9,419 bases of DNA. It comes from Candidatus Thiodictyon intracellulare (GTDB lineage Bacteria; Pseudomonadota; Gammaproteobacteria; Chromatiales; Chromatiaceae). The notes beneath the pieces are model-generated. The model ran no database searches. It was not told where the DNA came from and saw only the letters and a program-made list of their open reading frames with translations. The stretch lies in the NCBI GenBank assembly GCA_016292295.1, contig JADNEJ010000464.1, positions 1 to 9,419 on the forward strand, given 5' to 3'. The position numbers and the translations under genes were made by a program. Shown here one piece after another: positions 1 to 6,679 of the stretch; position 1 is the stretch's first letter, and each line of letters starts with the position of its first letter.

Positions 1-176
1 AAGGTTGCAGGCAATGAAGCGAAACGCCAGCGAATCGTACGTGGCCCGCTCGATCGTGCGGCTGGAGAAACGCCCGCTGGCGTAGCCATAGATCAGCAAC
101 GCCAACAGCATGGCCGGGTGATAAGGCGTGCTCCCAGTGCCGCCATACGTCTTCACAAATACGCTCAGATCCAAGC
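1..176. repeat. Left arm of a long inverted repeat (partner at 9234-9409)
   Basis: Bases 1-176, reverse-complemented, align without gaps to 9234-9409. Both arms are IS1182 transposase sequence and differ by scattered substitutions. Inverted copies about 9 kb apart could support inversion of the segment between them. Confidence 0.85.
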
Positions 177-309
177 CTTCCACCACCTCGACCACGTAGC
201 TTGCCAGGCGGCCCTTGGACAGCTAGTCCTGCACCGACAGCGTCAGGAGCAAGTCAGTGTCGCGGTCCATCGAGTGGAAGCGGCGCATCGGCAGTAACAC
301 TCCAGTCAT
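1..309 (-). pseudogene. IS1182-family transposase, N-terminal part, interrupted by an amber codon; runs off the left edge
   Basis: Read on the minus strand from the ATG at 307-309, this encodes the N-terminal part of an IS1182-type DDE transposase: an LDLSVFVKTYGGTGSTPYHP segment, then MLLALLIYGYASGRFSS and RTIERATYDSLAFRFIACN, which is the conserved DUF772-type N-terminal block of the family. The catalytic DDE part would lie left of the window. Codon 29 is TAG (223-225), where the family commonly has Trp in a QDW-like context, so translation would stop after 28 residues. Whether an end of the insertion sequence lies just right of the start codon cannot be judged, because I see no second end to compare. 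A related copy in opposite orientation sits at the right edge (9234-9419). Identification rests on remembered family motifs; I am fairly sure of the family and less sure of any subgroup. Confidence 0.8.
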
Positions 310-515
310 CGGGGGTTGATCCCGACAGTGTAACGGCCCCGCCGCCCCGACGGGGCCCCGAAGTCCGATAGGCTGCTAGACCCGTGTCAGGCGGTCGATG
401 CCAGGGGTGCCGGCTCGTACCCTGGTGCCTCGATAAGGCAGGAGGGGCCGCAGGACAGTATAGCCGAATGCCTGTACCGAGTCCGCCGGGCCTGGCAAAC
501 TAACGGGGACTGGTC

Positions 516-520
516 AGGGG
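516..520 (+). promoter_or_regulatory. Ribosome binding site supporting the ATG at 528
   Basis: AGGGG lies 7 bases before the ATG at 528, a normal Shine-Dalgarno spacing. The in-frame ATGs at 591 and 597 have only weak purine stretches upstream. This favours the upstream start, although the first 40 or so residues do not look conserved. Confidence 0.45.
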
Positions 521-527
521 TCACACC

Positions 528-2075
528 ATGGGCAGTTACGCGGACCCGCACCGGGCTGGGACCCGGCGCTCCCAGGCGCTTTCAGATGGTATGCCCATGG
601 ACAAGACCTCAACCTTCGATGCTGGACTTCGCGCCGAGCTCAATCTCGGCCCCCCCGGGGGCGATCCCAGGTGGTGGGTCTTCGCGACCTATTTTGCCCA
701 GGGATTCCCGTACATGGTGGTCCGCGCCATGTCGTCGGTATTTTTCACCGATGTCGGGATGTCTGAGCGCTTTTTGGGTTATCTCAACTTTCTCGGGCTG
801 CCCTGGAACCTGAAGTTCCTGTGGGCGCCCCTGGTCGACATCTACTCCACCCGGCGCACCTGGATGATCCTGGTCCAGGCGCTGCTGACCCTACTCACGG
901 CGCTCCTAGCCGCCCTGTGTCTGGCGCGCGGCGCCGGGTTCGACGCTGGGGTGCCGGACGGTCTGCTGGCGGGGGTCTTCGTCGCCCTGGCCTTCCTGGC
1001 GGCCACCAACGATATCGCCATCGACGGCTATTACATGGAGGGCATCACCGACCCTAAGGAACAGGCCGCTTACACGGGCTTTCGCGTCATGGCCTACCGT
1101 CTGGCTATGATCCTGGCGCGCTTCGGCATTATCCTCGCGGTGGCCCAGATCGCCCGGAGCGCCGTCGTCGGAAACCTCTATGCCGCCTGGGGCTGGGGCT
1201 TTGCGGCCGGCGCGCTGGTGATGGCGGGACTCACCTTGCTGCACCTGATCAGGCTGCCGCGCTTCCAGGCGGCGCGCACCAGGGTCATCGGTGTCCGCGA
1301 GGCGGCGGGGGATTTTTTAAGCTCCTTCGCCGCTTACCTGGAGGTCTCGCGCCGCCGCTCACTGATCGCACTCACCAGTGCCCCCGTGCTGGGCTTGGTC
1401 TTGAGTGTGGTCCTCTCAGGTTTAGGGGTCCCCGCCGTCCAGTCCGTGACCTACGGCTTTGCCTCCATGCTGCTGGTCCTGCTCGCCCAGGCGCGGCCGG
1501 CGATTGCGCTCAGCCTCGCCTTCATCATGTTCTACAAGATCGGCGACGAGATCATCTTCTCGATGGGGACACCCTTTCTCAAGCGCTACCTGTTGGTCGA
1601 CAATACCCAACTCGCCTGGATGAGCGGTCTCCTGGGGCTGATCGGCTCCATTGCCGGCACCACCGTCGGCGGGCTCTGGATCAGGCGCACGGGGTTGCGC
1701 CGTGCCATCTGGCCGCTGACGCTGCTGATGAACATCAACATCCTGGCCTACGTCTGGCTCGCCTGGGAGTGCCCGCTGGCGACCGGGCTTGCGGGCCTGC
1801 TGACCATCTGCGGCGTCTATACCATCGAGCAGATCGCCGCCGGCCTGGGCAATGCCGTGTTGATCGTGTATATCCTGCGCACCTGCAAACCCGCCTACAA
1901 GGCCGGGCACTATGCCATCGGTTCCGCCTTCATGTCGGTCTTCTCCGCCCTCTTCGGCGGTCTGGGCGGGGTCATCGTAGAGGCGGCCGGCTACCTCCAG
2001 CTCTTCACCATCGGCCTGCTCGCCTCCATTCCCGCCATGACGCTGCTGTTTTTCGTACGCATCGACGACGACTGA
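528..2075 (+). CDS. AmpG-like major facilitator superfamily permease
   Basis: A 515-residue, strongly hydrophobic protein with about twelve membrane segments. The N-terminal block (YFAQGFPY near residues 55-62, NLKFLWAPLVD near 94-104, then a charged YSTRR loop) follows the pattern of the AmpG/PAT branch of the MFS, where a KFLWAPLxD-like motif marks the loop after the second or third helix. AmpG proteins import anhydromuropeptides from the periplasm for peptidoglycan recycling. Other members of the branch carry acetyl-CoA or unknown substrates, so the substrate here is inferred. The frame is intact. The first 22-24 residues are polar and may not be translated; alternative starts are ATG 591 and 597. 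Nothing shows an operon partner: upstream is an IS remnant and downstream a repeat-rich gap. An L,D-transpeptidase 2.5 kb away is compatible with a cell-wall role but is no proof of it. Confidence 0.8.
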   Translation: MGSYADPHRAGTRRSQALSDGMPMDKTSTFDAGLRAELNLGPPGGDPRWWVFATYFAQGFPYMVVRAMSSVFFTDVGMSERFLGYLNFLGLPWNLKFLWAPLVDIYSTRRTWMILVQALLTLLTALLAALCLARGAGFDAGVPDGLLAGVFVALAFLAATNDIAIDGYYMEGITDPKEQAAYTGFRVMAYRLAMILARFGIILAVAQIARSAVVGNLYAAWGWGFAAGALVMAGLTLLHLIRLPRFQAARTRVIGVREAAGDFLSSFAAYLEVSRRRSLIALTSAPVLGLVLSVVLSGLGVPAVQSVTYGFASMLLVLLAQARPAIALSLAFIMFYKIGDEIIFSMGTPFLKRYLLVDNTQLAWMSGLLGLIGSIAGTTVGGLWIRRTGLRRAIWPLTLLMNINILAYVWLAWECPLATGLAGLLTICGVYTIEQIAAGLGNAVLIVYILRTCKPAYKAGHYAIGSAFMSVFSALFGGLGGVIVEAAGYLQLFTIGLLASIPAMTLLFFVRIDDD

Positions 2076-2109
2076 CCTGGGAGTCCCCGGGAGCACCGGG
2101 CACCCACTC

Positions 2110-2163
2110 GGCGAGTCGTCCCCAACAGGCGAGTCGTCCCCAACAGGCGAGTCGTCCCCAACA
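2110..2163. repeat. Three perfect tandem copies of an 18-bp unit
   Basis: The unit GGCGAGTCGTCCCCAACA occurs at 2110-2127, 2128-2145 and 2146-2163 without mismatch. There are no spacers, so this is not a CRISPR array. It lies 35 bases after the permease stop codon. Identical copies suggest recent expansion by slippage; no function can be read from it. Confidence 0.95.
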
Positions 2164-2221
2164 CCGGCCGCCCGTTAGGCACCCGGCAATTCAAAACTTG
2201 GACGGCATCGCGCACCCTCAC

Positions 2222-2295
2222 GGTGGATGCGGTGCGCCTTATCCACCCTACGGCGGCGCCGGTTTCGTAGGGTGGATAAGCGCACCGAATCCACC
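2222..2295. repeat. Long imperfect inverted repeat, REP/MITE-like intergenic element
   Basis: The left arm (2222-2252) and right arm (2266-2295) are reverse complements with one mismatch and one bulged base, separated by a 13-base loop that contains GGCGCC. The arms carry TTATCCACCCTACG and CGTAGGGTGGATAA. Sequences of the type GTAGGGTGGATAAGCGCACC are, from memory, widespread interspersed repeats in proteobacterial genomes. No transposase is encoded here. It lies between the permease gene and the putative small-RNA promoter and could form a stable RNA hairpin in a read-through transcript. Confidence 0.85.
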
Positions 2296-2321
2296 ATCGG
2301 CCTGCTGCCGCGCGAGAACCC

Positions 2322-2350
2322 TTGACATGTAAATAAGTATTTAATTAAAT
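2322..2350 (+). promoter_or_regulatory. Sigma-70-type promoter for the putative small RNA
   Basis: A perfect -35 hexamer TTGACA (2322-2327) is followed, after exactly 17 bases, by TTAAAT (2345-2350), which matches four of six bases of the -10 consensus. Predicted start of transcription is near 2357. Most of the spacer and the whole -10 fall inside the palindrome at 2329-2360, so a protein bound there would block the promoter. Confidence 0.55.
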
Positions 2351-2360
2351 ACTTATTTAC
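2329..2360. promoter_or_regulatory. Perfect 32-bp AT-rich palindrome, likely operator
   Basis: The 16-base half GTAAATAAGTATTTAA is followed directly by its exact reverse complement, centred between 2344 and 2345. Only 4 of 32 bases are G or C in an otherwise GC-rich window. It covers the spacer and -10 of a TTGACA promoter, as expected for a dimeric repressor site. I do not recognise the binding protein, and no regulator gene is in the window. Confidence 0.7.
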
Positions 2361-2449
2361 TGAAGTTCTTCACTGCTGTGCACTCCTGCGTTCCGTGGCT
2401 TCCTTTGGTGGTAACTTAATGAGCGCGACGCCCGTCGCGCTCTTTTTTT
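2357..2449 (+). ncRNA. Putative small RNA, about 93 nt, with its own promoter and terminator
   Basis: The unit is inferred from a promoter (TTGACA, 17-base spacer, TTAAAT) with a start near 2357 and a strong rho-independent terminator ending in seven T at 2449. No credible reading frame fits: the only start with any reach (ATG at 2419) runs straight into the terminator stem. The body has a short possible pairing between AAGTT (2364-2368) and AACTT (2413-2417), which would enclose a pyrimidine-rich loop free to base-pair. I do not recognise it as a known RNA family. It lies on the strand opposite to the EF-G gene, ending 5 bases before that gene's stop. Alternative: the hairpin serves mainly to stop transcription arriving from the permease side. 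Confidence 0.5.
2421..2449 (+). terminator. Rho-independent terminator
   Basis: A perfect 9-bp GC-rich stem (GAGCGCGAC at 2421-2429 with GTCGCGCTC at 2434-2442) closes a GCCC loop and is followed by seven T (2443-2449). The T tract makes it a plus-strand terminator. On the minus strand, just past the EF-G stop codon, the stem is followed only by ATTAAGTT, so termination in that direction would be weaker. Confidence 0.9.
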
Positions 2450-2454
2450 GCTCG

Positions 2455-4545
2455 TCAGGCCAGGTCGAAGCGCAGAAACTCCATGCTGAACTGGCCTCGC
2501 CCCTGGGTGAGGCTGCGCAACGTGGTGGTATAGCCGAGCAGGGCGGCCAGCGGGGCCTCGGCGCGGACCTCGGCAGTCTCGCCGCGGTTGCCGGTGTCGG
2601 TGATCATCGCCGTGCGCGACTGCAGGTCGCCGAGCACGGCCCCCAGGTTGACCTGCGGCACTATGACATCGAGCGCCATCACCGGCTGCATCAGGGCCGG
2701 ATGGGCGGCGTCCAGGGCCTGGCGCAGGGCGCGGCCGGCGGCGGCGGCCAAGGCCTCCGGGGTGGAGTTGGGGCCGAAAAGTTCGGCCTCGCGCACCGTA
2801 AGTTCTAGGTCCAGCAGGGCCGCCCCCTGTAAGGGGCCTGATTCCAGGCCGCCGCGCAGCCCGGCCTCGATCGCCCGCCGCTGCTCCTCGCTCAAGAGCG
2901 CCCCCTCGGGCAGGACCCGAGGGTCCACCGTGACCCGGATACCCGCGCCGCGCGCCAGCGGCTCTACCACGAGTGCCACCCGCGCCATCAGGTCCAGGTG
3001 CTTGCCGTCCGGTGAGGGCGGGGTGATGAAGAAGGTGTCGGCGGCGGCGGCGCGTCGGATGGTCTCGCGCACGGCCACGGCCGGGCGCCCGCTGCGCACA
3101 ATCACGCCGAATTCACGCGCCATTCGCTCCAGGACCATCTGCAGGTGCAGTTCACCCATGCCGCGCAGCAGGCGTTGCCCGGTCTCCGGGTCCTCTACCA
3201 TCGCCAGGGTGGGGTCCTCCTGGGTGACCTTGTCCAGGACCTCCAGTAATTTCTCCTCCTCGGTGCCGGCGGCGGCCTCGATGGCAAGCCCTAATACCGG
3301 GGCGCGTGCCTCGATGCGCTCCAGTCCGAGCAGATGCCCGGGGGCGCACAAGGTGTCGCCGGTGGTGGCGAAGCGCAGGCCGGCGATCAGGACGATCTGG
3401 CCGGGCTCGGCCTGATCGAGCTTGGTCTTCTTGCCGGCGTCCACGTCGAACAGGCGCGCCGCCTGTTCGCGCCGGGTCTGACCGTCCGGACCGACGAACT
3501 CGACTGTATCTCCGGGCTTGAGGGTATTGCGGTAGATGCGGGCGAAGACGTGCCGCCGGCCGTCCCAGAGCTGGACCTTGAAGGCCAGGACGACCAGGGG
3601 CCCCTCACCACCCAAGACGACCTCCTCAAGGCTTCCGTCCGGGTGCCGGCCGAGCGCGGGCGGGCGGTCCAGGGGGGCGGGGAGGAAGTCGATCACGCCG
3701 TCTAGCAAGGGCTGTACCCCGAGGTTGCGCAGGGCACTGCCGCCATAACAGGGGAAGAGTCGCCCGGCCAAGGTGCCGCGGCGGATGGCGGCGCGCAGGA
3801 TCTGCGGGTCGAGGTCCTCGCCCGCGAGAACCTGCTCGGTGAGGCGCTCGTCCCACTCGGCGGCGGCCAGCCCCAGGGCCTCGCGGTCCGCGGCGAGGCG
3901 TGCCCACAGGTCGGCGGGGCAGGGCTCGGTCACGACCACTTCGCCTTGCTCGCCCTGGAACCGAATCAGAGTACGGTCGATCAAATGGACCACGGTATGA
4001 TCGGCGGGGGTCTGGTCAGCGCTGCCCAGAGCCTCGCCCAGGGGCACCGTGATGGGCACCGGCTCGGCCTTGAGACGGTGGCGGATGGCGGCCAGTGATT
4101 CGCGATAATCGGCCCCCGGCCGGTCCATCTTGTTGACGAAGAAGAGCGCCGGCAGGTTGAAGCGGGCGCGCTGGCGCCATACGGTCTCGGTCTGGGGCTC
4201 CACCGCGCGCACGGCGTCGAGGACCAGGATGCAGCCGTCCTGCACCCGCATGGCGCGCTCCACCTCGATAGTGAAGTCCACGTGGCCGGGGGTGTCGACC
4301 ACCTGGATCAGGTGGTCCCGCCAAGAGGCCTTGGTGACCGCGGAAGTGATGGTGATGCCGTGGCGCTGCTCCTCGGCCAGGTAGTCCATGTGGGCGGCAC
4401 CGTCATGGACCTCACCGATCTTGTAGGAGGCGCCGGTGTAAAACAGGATGCGCTCGGTCAGCGTGGTCTTGCCGGCATCCACATGGGCCGCGACCCCGAT
4501 ATTGCGGACGTGCGACAATCGCGACAGTTTTTTCATCTTGCTCAC
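2455..4545 (-). CDS. fusA: Elongation factor G-type translational GTPase
   Basis: A 696-residue EF-G homologue, normal length. The GTPase domain shows AHVDAGKT (residues 20-27), the switch I region with GITIT (63-67), DTPGH (84-88) and NKMD (138-141). Domain II follows, and the C-terminus carries the typical domain V run QPVMALDVIVP, LGDLQSR and LRSLTQGRGQFSMEF. EF-G drives translocation of tRNA and mRNA on the ribosome and, with RRF, ribosome recycling. Switch I reads EEQRHGITIT, where housekeeping EF-G normally has EQERGITIT. No rpsL, rpsG or tuf lies nearby, so this may be a paralogue of the str-operon gene; the symbol is by family only. The start is uncertain: GTG at 4545 has no visible ribosome site, while the in-frame ATG at 4536 gives MKKLSRLSHVRNIG. 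The start lies 11 bases from the divergent transpeptidase gene. Confidence 0.92.
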   Translation of the reverse strand: MSKMKKLSRLSHVRNIGVAAHVDAGKTTLTERILFYTGASYKIGEVHDGAAHMDYLAEEQRHGITITSAVTKASWRDHLIQVVDTPGHVDFTIEVERAMRVQDGCILVLDAVRAVEPQTETVWRQRARFNLPALFFVNKMDRPGADYRESLAAIRHRLKAEPVPITVPLGEALGSADQTPADHTVVHLIDRTLIRFQGEQGEVVVTEPCPADLWARLAADREALGLAAAEWDERLTEQVLAGEDLDPQILRAAIRRGTLAGRLFPCYGGSALRNLGVQPLLDGVIDFLPAPLDRPPALGRHPDGSLEEVVLGGEGPLVVLAFKVQLWDGRRHVFARIYRNTLKPGDTVEFVGPDGQTRREQAARLFDVDAGKKTKLDQAEPGQIVLIAGLRFATTGDTLCAPGHLLGLERIEARAPVLGLAIEAAAGTEEEKLLEVLDKVTQEDPTLAMVEDPETGQRLLRGMGELHLQMVLERMAREFGVIVRSGRPAVAVRETIRRAAAADTFFITPPSPDGKHLDLMARVALVVEPLARGAGIRVTVDPRVLPEGALLSEEQRRAIEAGLRGGLESGPLQGAALLDLELTVREAELFGPNSTPEALAAAAGRALRQALDAAHPALMQPVMALDVIVPQVNLGAVLGDLQSRTAMITDTGNRGETAEVRAEAPLAALLGYTTTLRSLTQGRGQFSMEFLRFDLA

Positions 4546-4549
4546 GAGG
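4546..4549 (+). promoter_or_regulatory. Ribosome binding site for the L,D-transpeptidase
   Basis: GAGG lies 7 bases before the GTG at 4557 and supports that start over the in-frame ATG at 4566. It occupies the 11 bases between the two divergent coding starts, so promoters for both genes must lie inside each other's coding region. Confidence 0.45.
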
Positions 4550-4556
4550 CAGTAGA

Positions 4557-5552
4557 GTGAAGTATATGAAGTCGAAAGCGGAAGCGTCCTGGGGCCGACA
4601 ACGGACCCGGGGCTTCAAAAGGGCCGCACTGGCCGGTGTGGTCACGCTGGGCCTGGGGCTTGCCGGGGTCCCGAGCGTCCAGGCCGACACCTTCAAGCTT
4701 ACGCACCAGGGCGATAGCGTGGTCGGCGTGGCATTCTATGTAAAGAGCCGTAAGCACGACACCCTGCTCGACATCGGGCGGCAAAATCAACTGGGCTATC
4801 AGGACATGGACCAGGCCAACAAGAAGGTCGATATGTGGGTGCCCGGCGACCATGCCGACGTGCTGATCCCGACCCTCTTCGTGCTGCCCAACACCCCGCG
4901 CACGGGGCTGGTTCTGAACCGGCCGGAGATGCGCCTTTATTATTACCCGCCCGGCAAGCCGGATGAAGTGCAGAGCTACCCGATCAGCATCGGACGCGAG
5001 GGATGGAGCACGCCGCTCGGCACCTTCTCCGTCGCTACCAAGGTGAAGGACCCGACCTGGACCCCGCCGCCCTCGATCCGGGCCGAGCATGCCGCCAAGG
5101 GCGACATCCTGCCGGCCGTGGTGCCCGCGGGTCCGGACAACCCGCTCGGACCCTATGCCCTGCGTCTTAGCATACCCGGCTATCTGATCCATGGCACCAA
5201 CAAGCCCTGGGGCCTGGGGATGCAGGTCAGCCACGGCTGTATCCGCATGAATAACGAGGGTATTATCGAATTGTTCCCGCAGGTGGCCGCGGGCACGACG
5301 GTGACGATCGTCAACCAGCCCTACAAGCTCGGCTGGCTGGGGGATGACCTGTATCTGGAGGTCCACATCGACGACGAGGGGCAGCGTAAGGCGGCGCGTT
5401 CAGTGATACCGGATTCGGTGGCGAACGCGCAGGGACTGCAACTGGACTGGAAGGCGGTCGAGCGAGCCGTAGCCGAGAACACCGGCCTCCCACAACTCGT
5501 GGGAAGCCGGCGCAGCTCAGCCGACAGGCTTCACTTGGACATGATCTTCTGA
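4557..5552 (+). CDS. Periplasmic L,D-transpeptidase, LdtA/B/C (ErfK/YbiS/YcfS) type
   Basis: A 331-residue secreted protein. Residues 1-43 form a signal peptide: a basic RQRTRGFKR stretch, then a hydrophobic core, with likely cleavage after SVQA. A LysM-like segment follows (about 46-110, with DTLLDIGRQNQLGYQDMDQA), then the YkuD catalytic domain (about 115-262). The active-site motif is SHGCIR with Cys228 and His226; His212 is in IHGTN. Stretches such as TWTPPPSIRAEH and LPAVVPAGPDNPLGPYAL closely resemble E. coli YbiS. Those enzymes attach the C-terminal lysine of Braun lipoprotein to diaminopimelate in peptidoglycan. The convergent neighbour encodes just such a lipoprotein, and the two reading frames overlap by 22 bases. 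A C-terminal tail of about 65 residues follows the catalytic domain. Start chosen by the GAGG at 4546; ATG 4566 is the alternative. Confidence 0.93.
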   Translation: MKYMKSKAEASWGRQRTRGFKRAALAGVVTLGLGLAGVPSVQADTFKLTHQGDSVVGVAFYVKSRKHDTLLDIGRQNQLGYQDMDQANKKVDMWVPGDHADVLIPTLFVLPNTPRTGLVLNRPEMRLYYYPPGKPDEVQSYPISIGREGWSTPLGTFSVATKVKDPTWTPPPSIRAEHAAKGDILPAVVPAGPDNPLGPYALRLSIPGYLIHGTNKPWGLGMQVSHGCIRMNNEGIIELFPQVAAGTTVTIVNQPYKLGWLGDDLYLEVHIDDEGQRKAARSVIPDSVANAQGLQLDWKAVERAVAENTGLPQLVGSRRSSADRLHLDMIF

Positions 5553-5725
5553 TACATGCGGTCCAGACGCTCGGTGTTCGCGTCGCAGCAGGACTGGGCG
5601 CCCTTGGCGGCGTCCAGGGCTTGCTGGGCCATGTCATGGGCGATCTGGTCGGCGCAGCCGCCGATCAGGGTGGCGCCGATCAGGGCGGCGGCGGTCAGGG
5701 AAGCGAGCTTAACGACTTTGGTCAT
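5531..5725 (-). CDS. Lpp/OprI-like short outer-membrane lipoprotein with C-terminal lysine
   Basis: 64 residues. Residues 1-23 are a lipoprotein signal peptide (MTKVVKL, hydrophobic core, lipobox IGGC) with Cys24 as the lipidated residue. The mature part, about 41 residues, is an alanine-rich helix (DMAQQALDAAKGAQ) of alanine-zipper type and ends NTERLDRMYQKIMSK, parallel to the C-terminus of Braun lipoprotein and OprI, whose last lysine is linked to peptidoglycan. It should tether the outer membrane to the wall, using the neighbouring L,D-transpeptidase. The mature chain is shorter than E. coli Lpp (58 residues), and it carries an unusual adjacent pair Cys46-Cys47 that could form disulfides between chains. 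The start at 5725 is supported by GGAG (5735-5738) with a 9-base spacer; nine more codons in frame upstream (from 5752) lack this support. Its 3' end overlaps the transpeptidase gene by 22 bases, antisense. Confidence 0.85.
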   Translation of the reverse strand: MTKVVKLASLTAAALIGATLIGGCADQIAHDMAQQALDAAKGAQSCCDANTERLDRMYQKIMSK

Positions 5726-5763
5726 CGGTAGAATCTCCGTAGGTTGAGCCAAGAGGCCCTCTT

Positions 5764-5772
5764 TTTATAACA
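5764..5772 (-). promoter_or_regulatory. Extended -10 promoter of the Lpp-like gene
   Basis: On the minus strand, TGTTATAAA (5772-5764) is an extended -10 element: TG, one base, then TATAAA, five of six to consensus. A start near 5757 would give a leader of about 30 bases with the GGAG ribosome site. No good -35 is seen, as extended -10 promoters allow. Strong expression would suit an abundant structural lipoprotein. Confidence 0.55.
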
Positions 5773-6037
5773 CAGGTTCGTGTTTTTCCGAATCCCCCAT
5801 ACCACAGCCGACGACGCAGAGTGCGCCCGAGGTGTCTGGTGGCCAGTAGGATCCGTTCTTGCACTCTCGGGCCATCATCAAGATGATTGACCGAAATAGT
5901 CGAACCGGTTTATCAAGCTTGCGTCAAACGCGCTGGAACATCAAGACCGAGACGCATAATGCCGGAAAGAATCGGCCTTTGCGACCCGTAAATGCGCTAT
6001 TTTGTACTTCAAAACCGCTCAGAAGGAACCTTAGGTC
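5773..6037. other. Intergenic stretch between divergent units, no gene seen
   Basis: Less GC-rich than its surroundings toward 5870-6020. It must hold upstream elements of the lipoprotein promoter and the promoter of the rightward operon, but I see no convincing -35/-10 pair for the latter. Translation in the frame that later encodes the UbiC-like protein gives no protein-like sequence here. AAGGA at 6023-6027 lies upstream of the ATG at 6038, at a rather long spacing. Confidence 0.4.
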
Positions 6038-6671
6038 ATGCGCCGATATTACGGTCGCCTCCTGGACGACCCATCGAACTCGCCCTTCCGCTGCGACGGC
6101 TACCTTGCGGGCGCAACGATCCGCGCGCGACGACCGCGGGACGACCATCACACTGGCGGTCCTGTCGCCATTCCTGTGCGCCCTGTTGGTAACCGACGGG
6201 ACCGTGACCAAGGCAGTGGAGGCCTCTTTTTGGGAGCCGGTAACCGTGGACACTCTGAAGCAGCGCTCTGAAACCGCGGCGGAACCGGTGCCCTGGATCG
6301 GGTTCGCGGCCGGCGATACCTGTCTGATCCGCAAGGCCCGCCTGCGCGGCGTTCACAGCTGACGCGCCTTTGCCGAGGCCCTGTCCTTGATCCGCACCGA
6401 ACTGATCCCGCCGGATTTTCGCCGCCGCCTGATCGCCCTGGAGATCGGCATCGGGGCACTGATCCGCGACAGCGGGCTGGAGAGCTATCGGGAGGTGCTG
6501 GACGTCGGACTGGAGCATGGGGAGGGCCCCCGGTGTGATCCGACGGGGGCCGCGGTAGGGCAGCCGGATGCCAGCCCATCCGTGTTCAGGACCTATCGGA
6601 TCATCATCGGCACTTGCCCGGTGATCCTCATCACCGAGTGTTTCTCACTGGCCCTGTTTCCGGTGGCTTGA
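6038..6671 (+). pseudogene. Chorismate lyase-like protein (UbiC/DUF98 family), broken
   Basis: From about 6140 the frame reads LSPFLCALLVTDGTVTKAVE, then FWEPVTVDTL, and near the end RTYRIIIGTCPVILITE, which match the chorismate pyruvate-lyase (UbiC/DUF98) family as I remember it. Such enzymes release pyruvate from chorismate to give 4-hydroxybenzoate. Two lesions are visible. TGA at 6360-6362 interrupts the frame between GVHS and RAFAEALSLI. The likely start, ATG 6038 (MRRYYGRLLDD, with high GC at third codon positions), is in another frame, so a one-base shift must lie between about 6120 and 6140. The family stop is 6669-6671, 8 bases before the RDD start, so the gene was probably first in this operon. 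If the start is instead in the second frame, only the nonsense codon remains. Product inactive unless the stop is read through. Confidence 0.65.
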
Positions 6672-6679
6672 GATTCAGT

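Noticed and set aside
1422..2096. Long minus-strand open frame opposite the permease gene, and a similar one at 906-1244
   Set aside because: Gly/Gln/Asp-rich low-complexity translation with no family motif, exactly opposite a well-supported gene in GC-rich DNA.
2086..2100. Terminator of the permease gene (CCCGG, GAGCA loop, CCGGG)
   Set aside because: A 5-bp stem with no T tract; too weak to call.
2110..2163. CRISPR array
   Set aside because: The units abut directly with no spacers and there are only three.
2395..2808. Plus-strand open frame over the terminator and the end of the EF-G gene
   Set aside because: It would be translated through a strong terminator and is antisense to conserved EF-G domain V codons.
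4542..5366. Long minus-strand open frame opposite the transpeptidase gene
   Set aside because: The plus strand carries signal peptide and catalytic motifs of a known family; the opposite translation has none.
5859..6037. N-terminal extension of the UbiC-like protein starting at TTG 5859
   Set aside because: The translation is not protein-like for the family and lacks the GC-rich third positions seen after the ATG at 6038.
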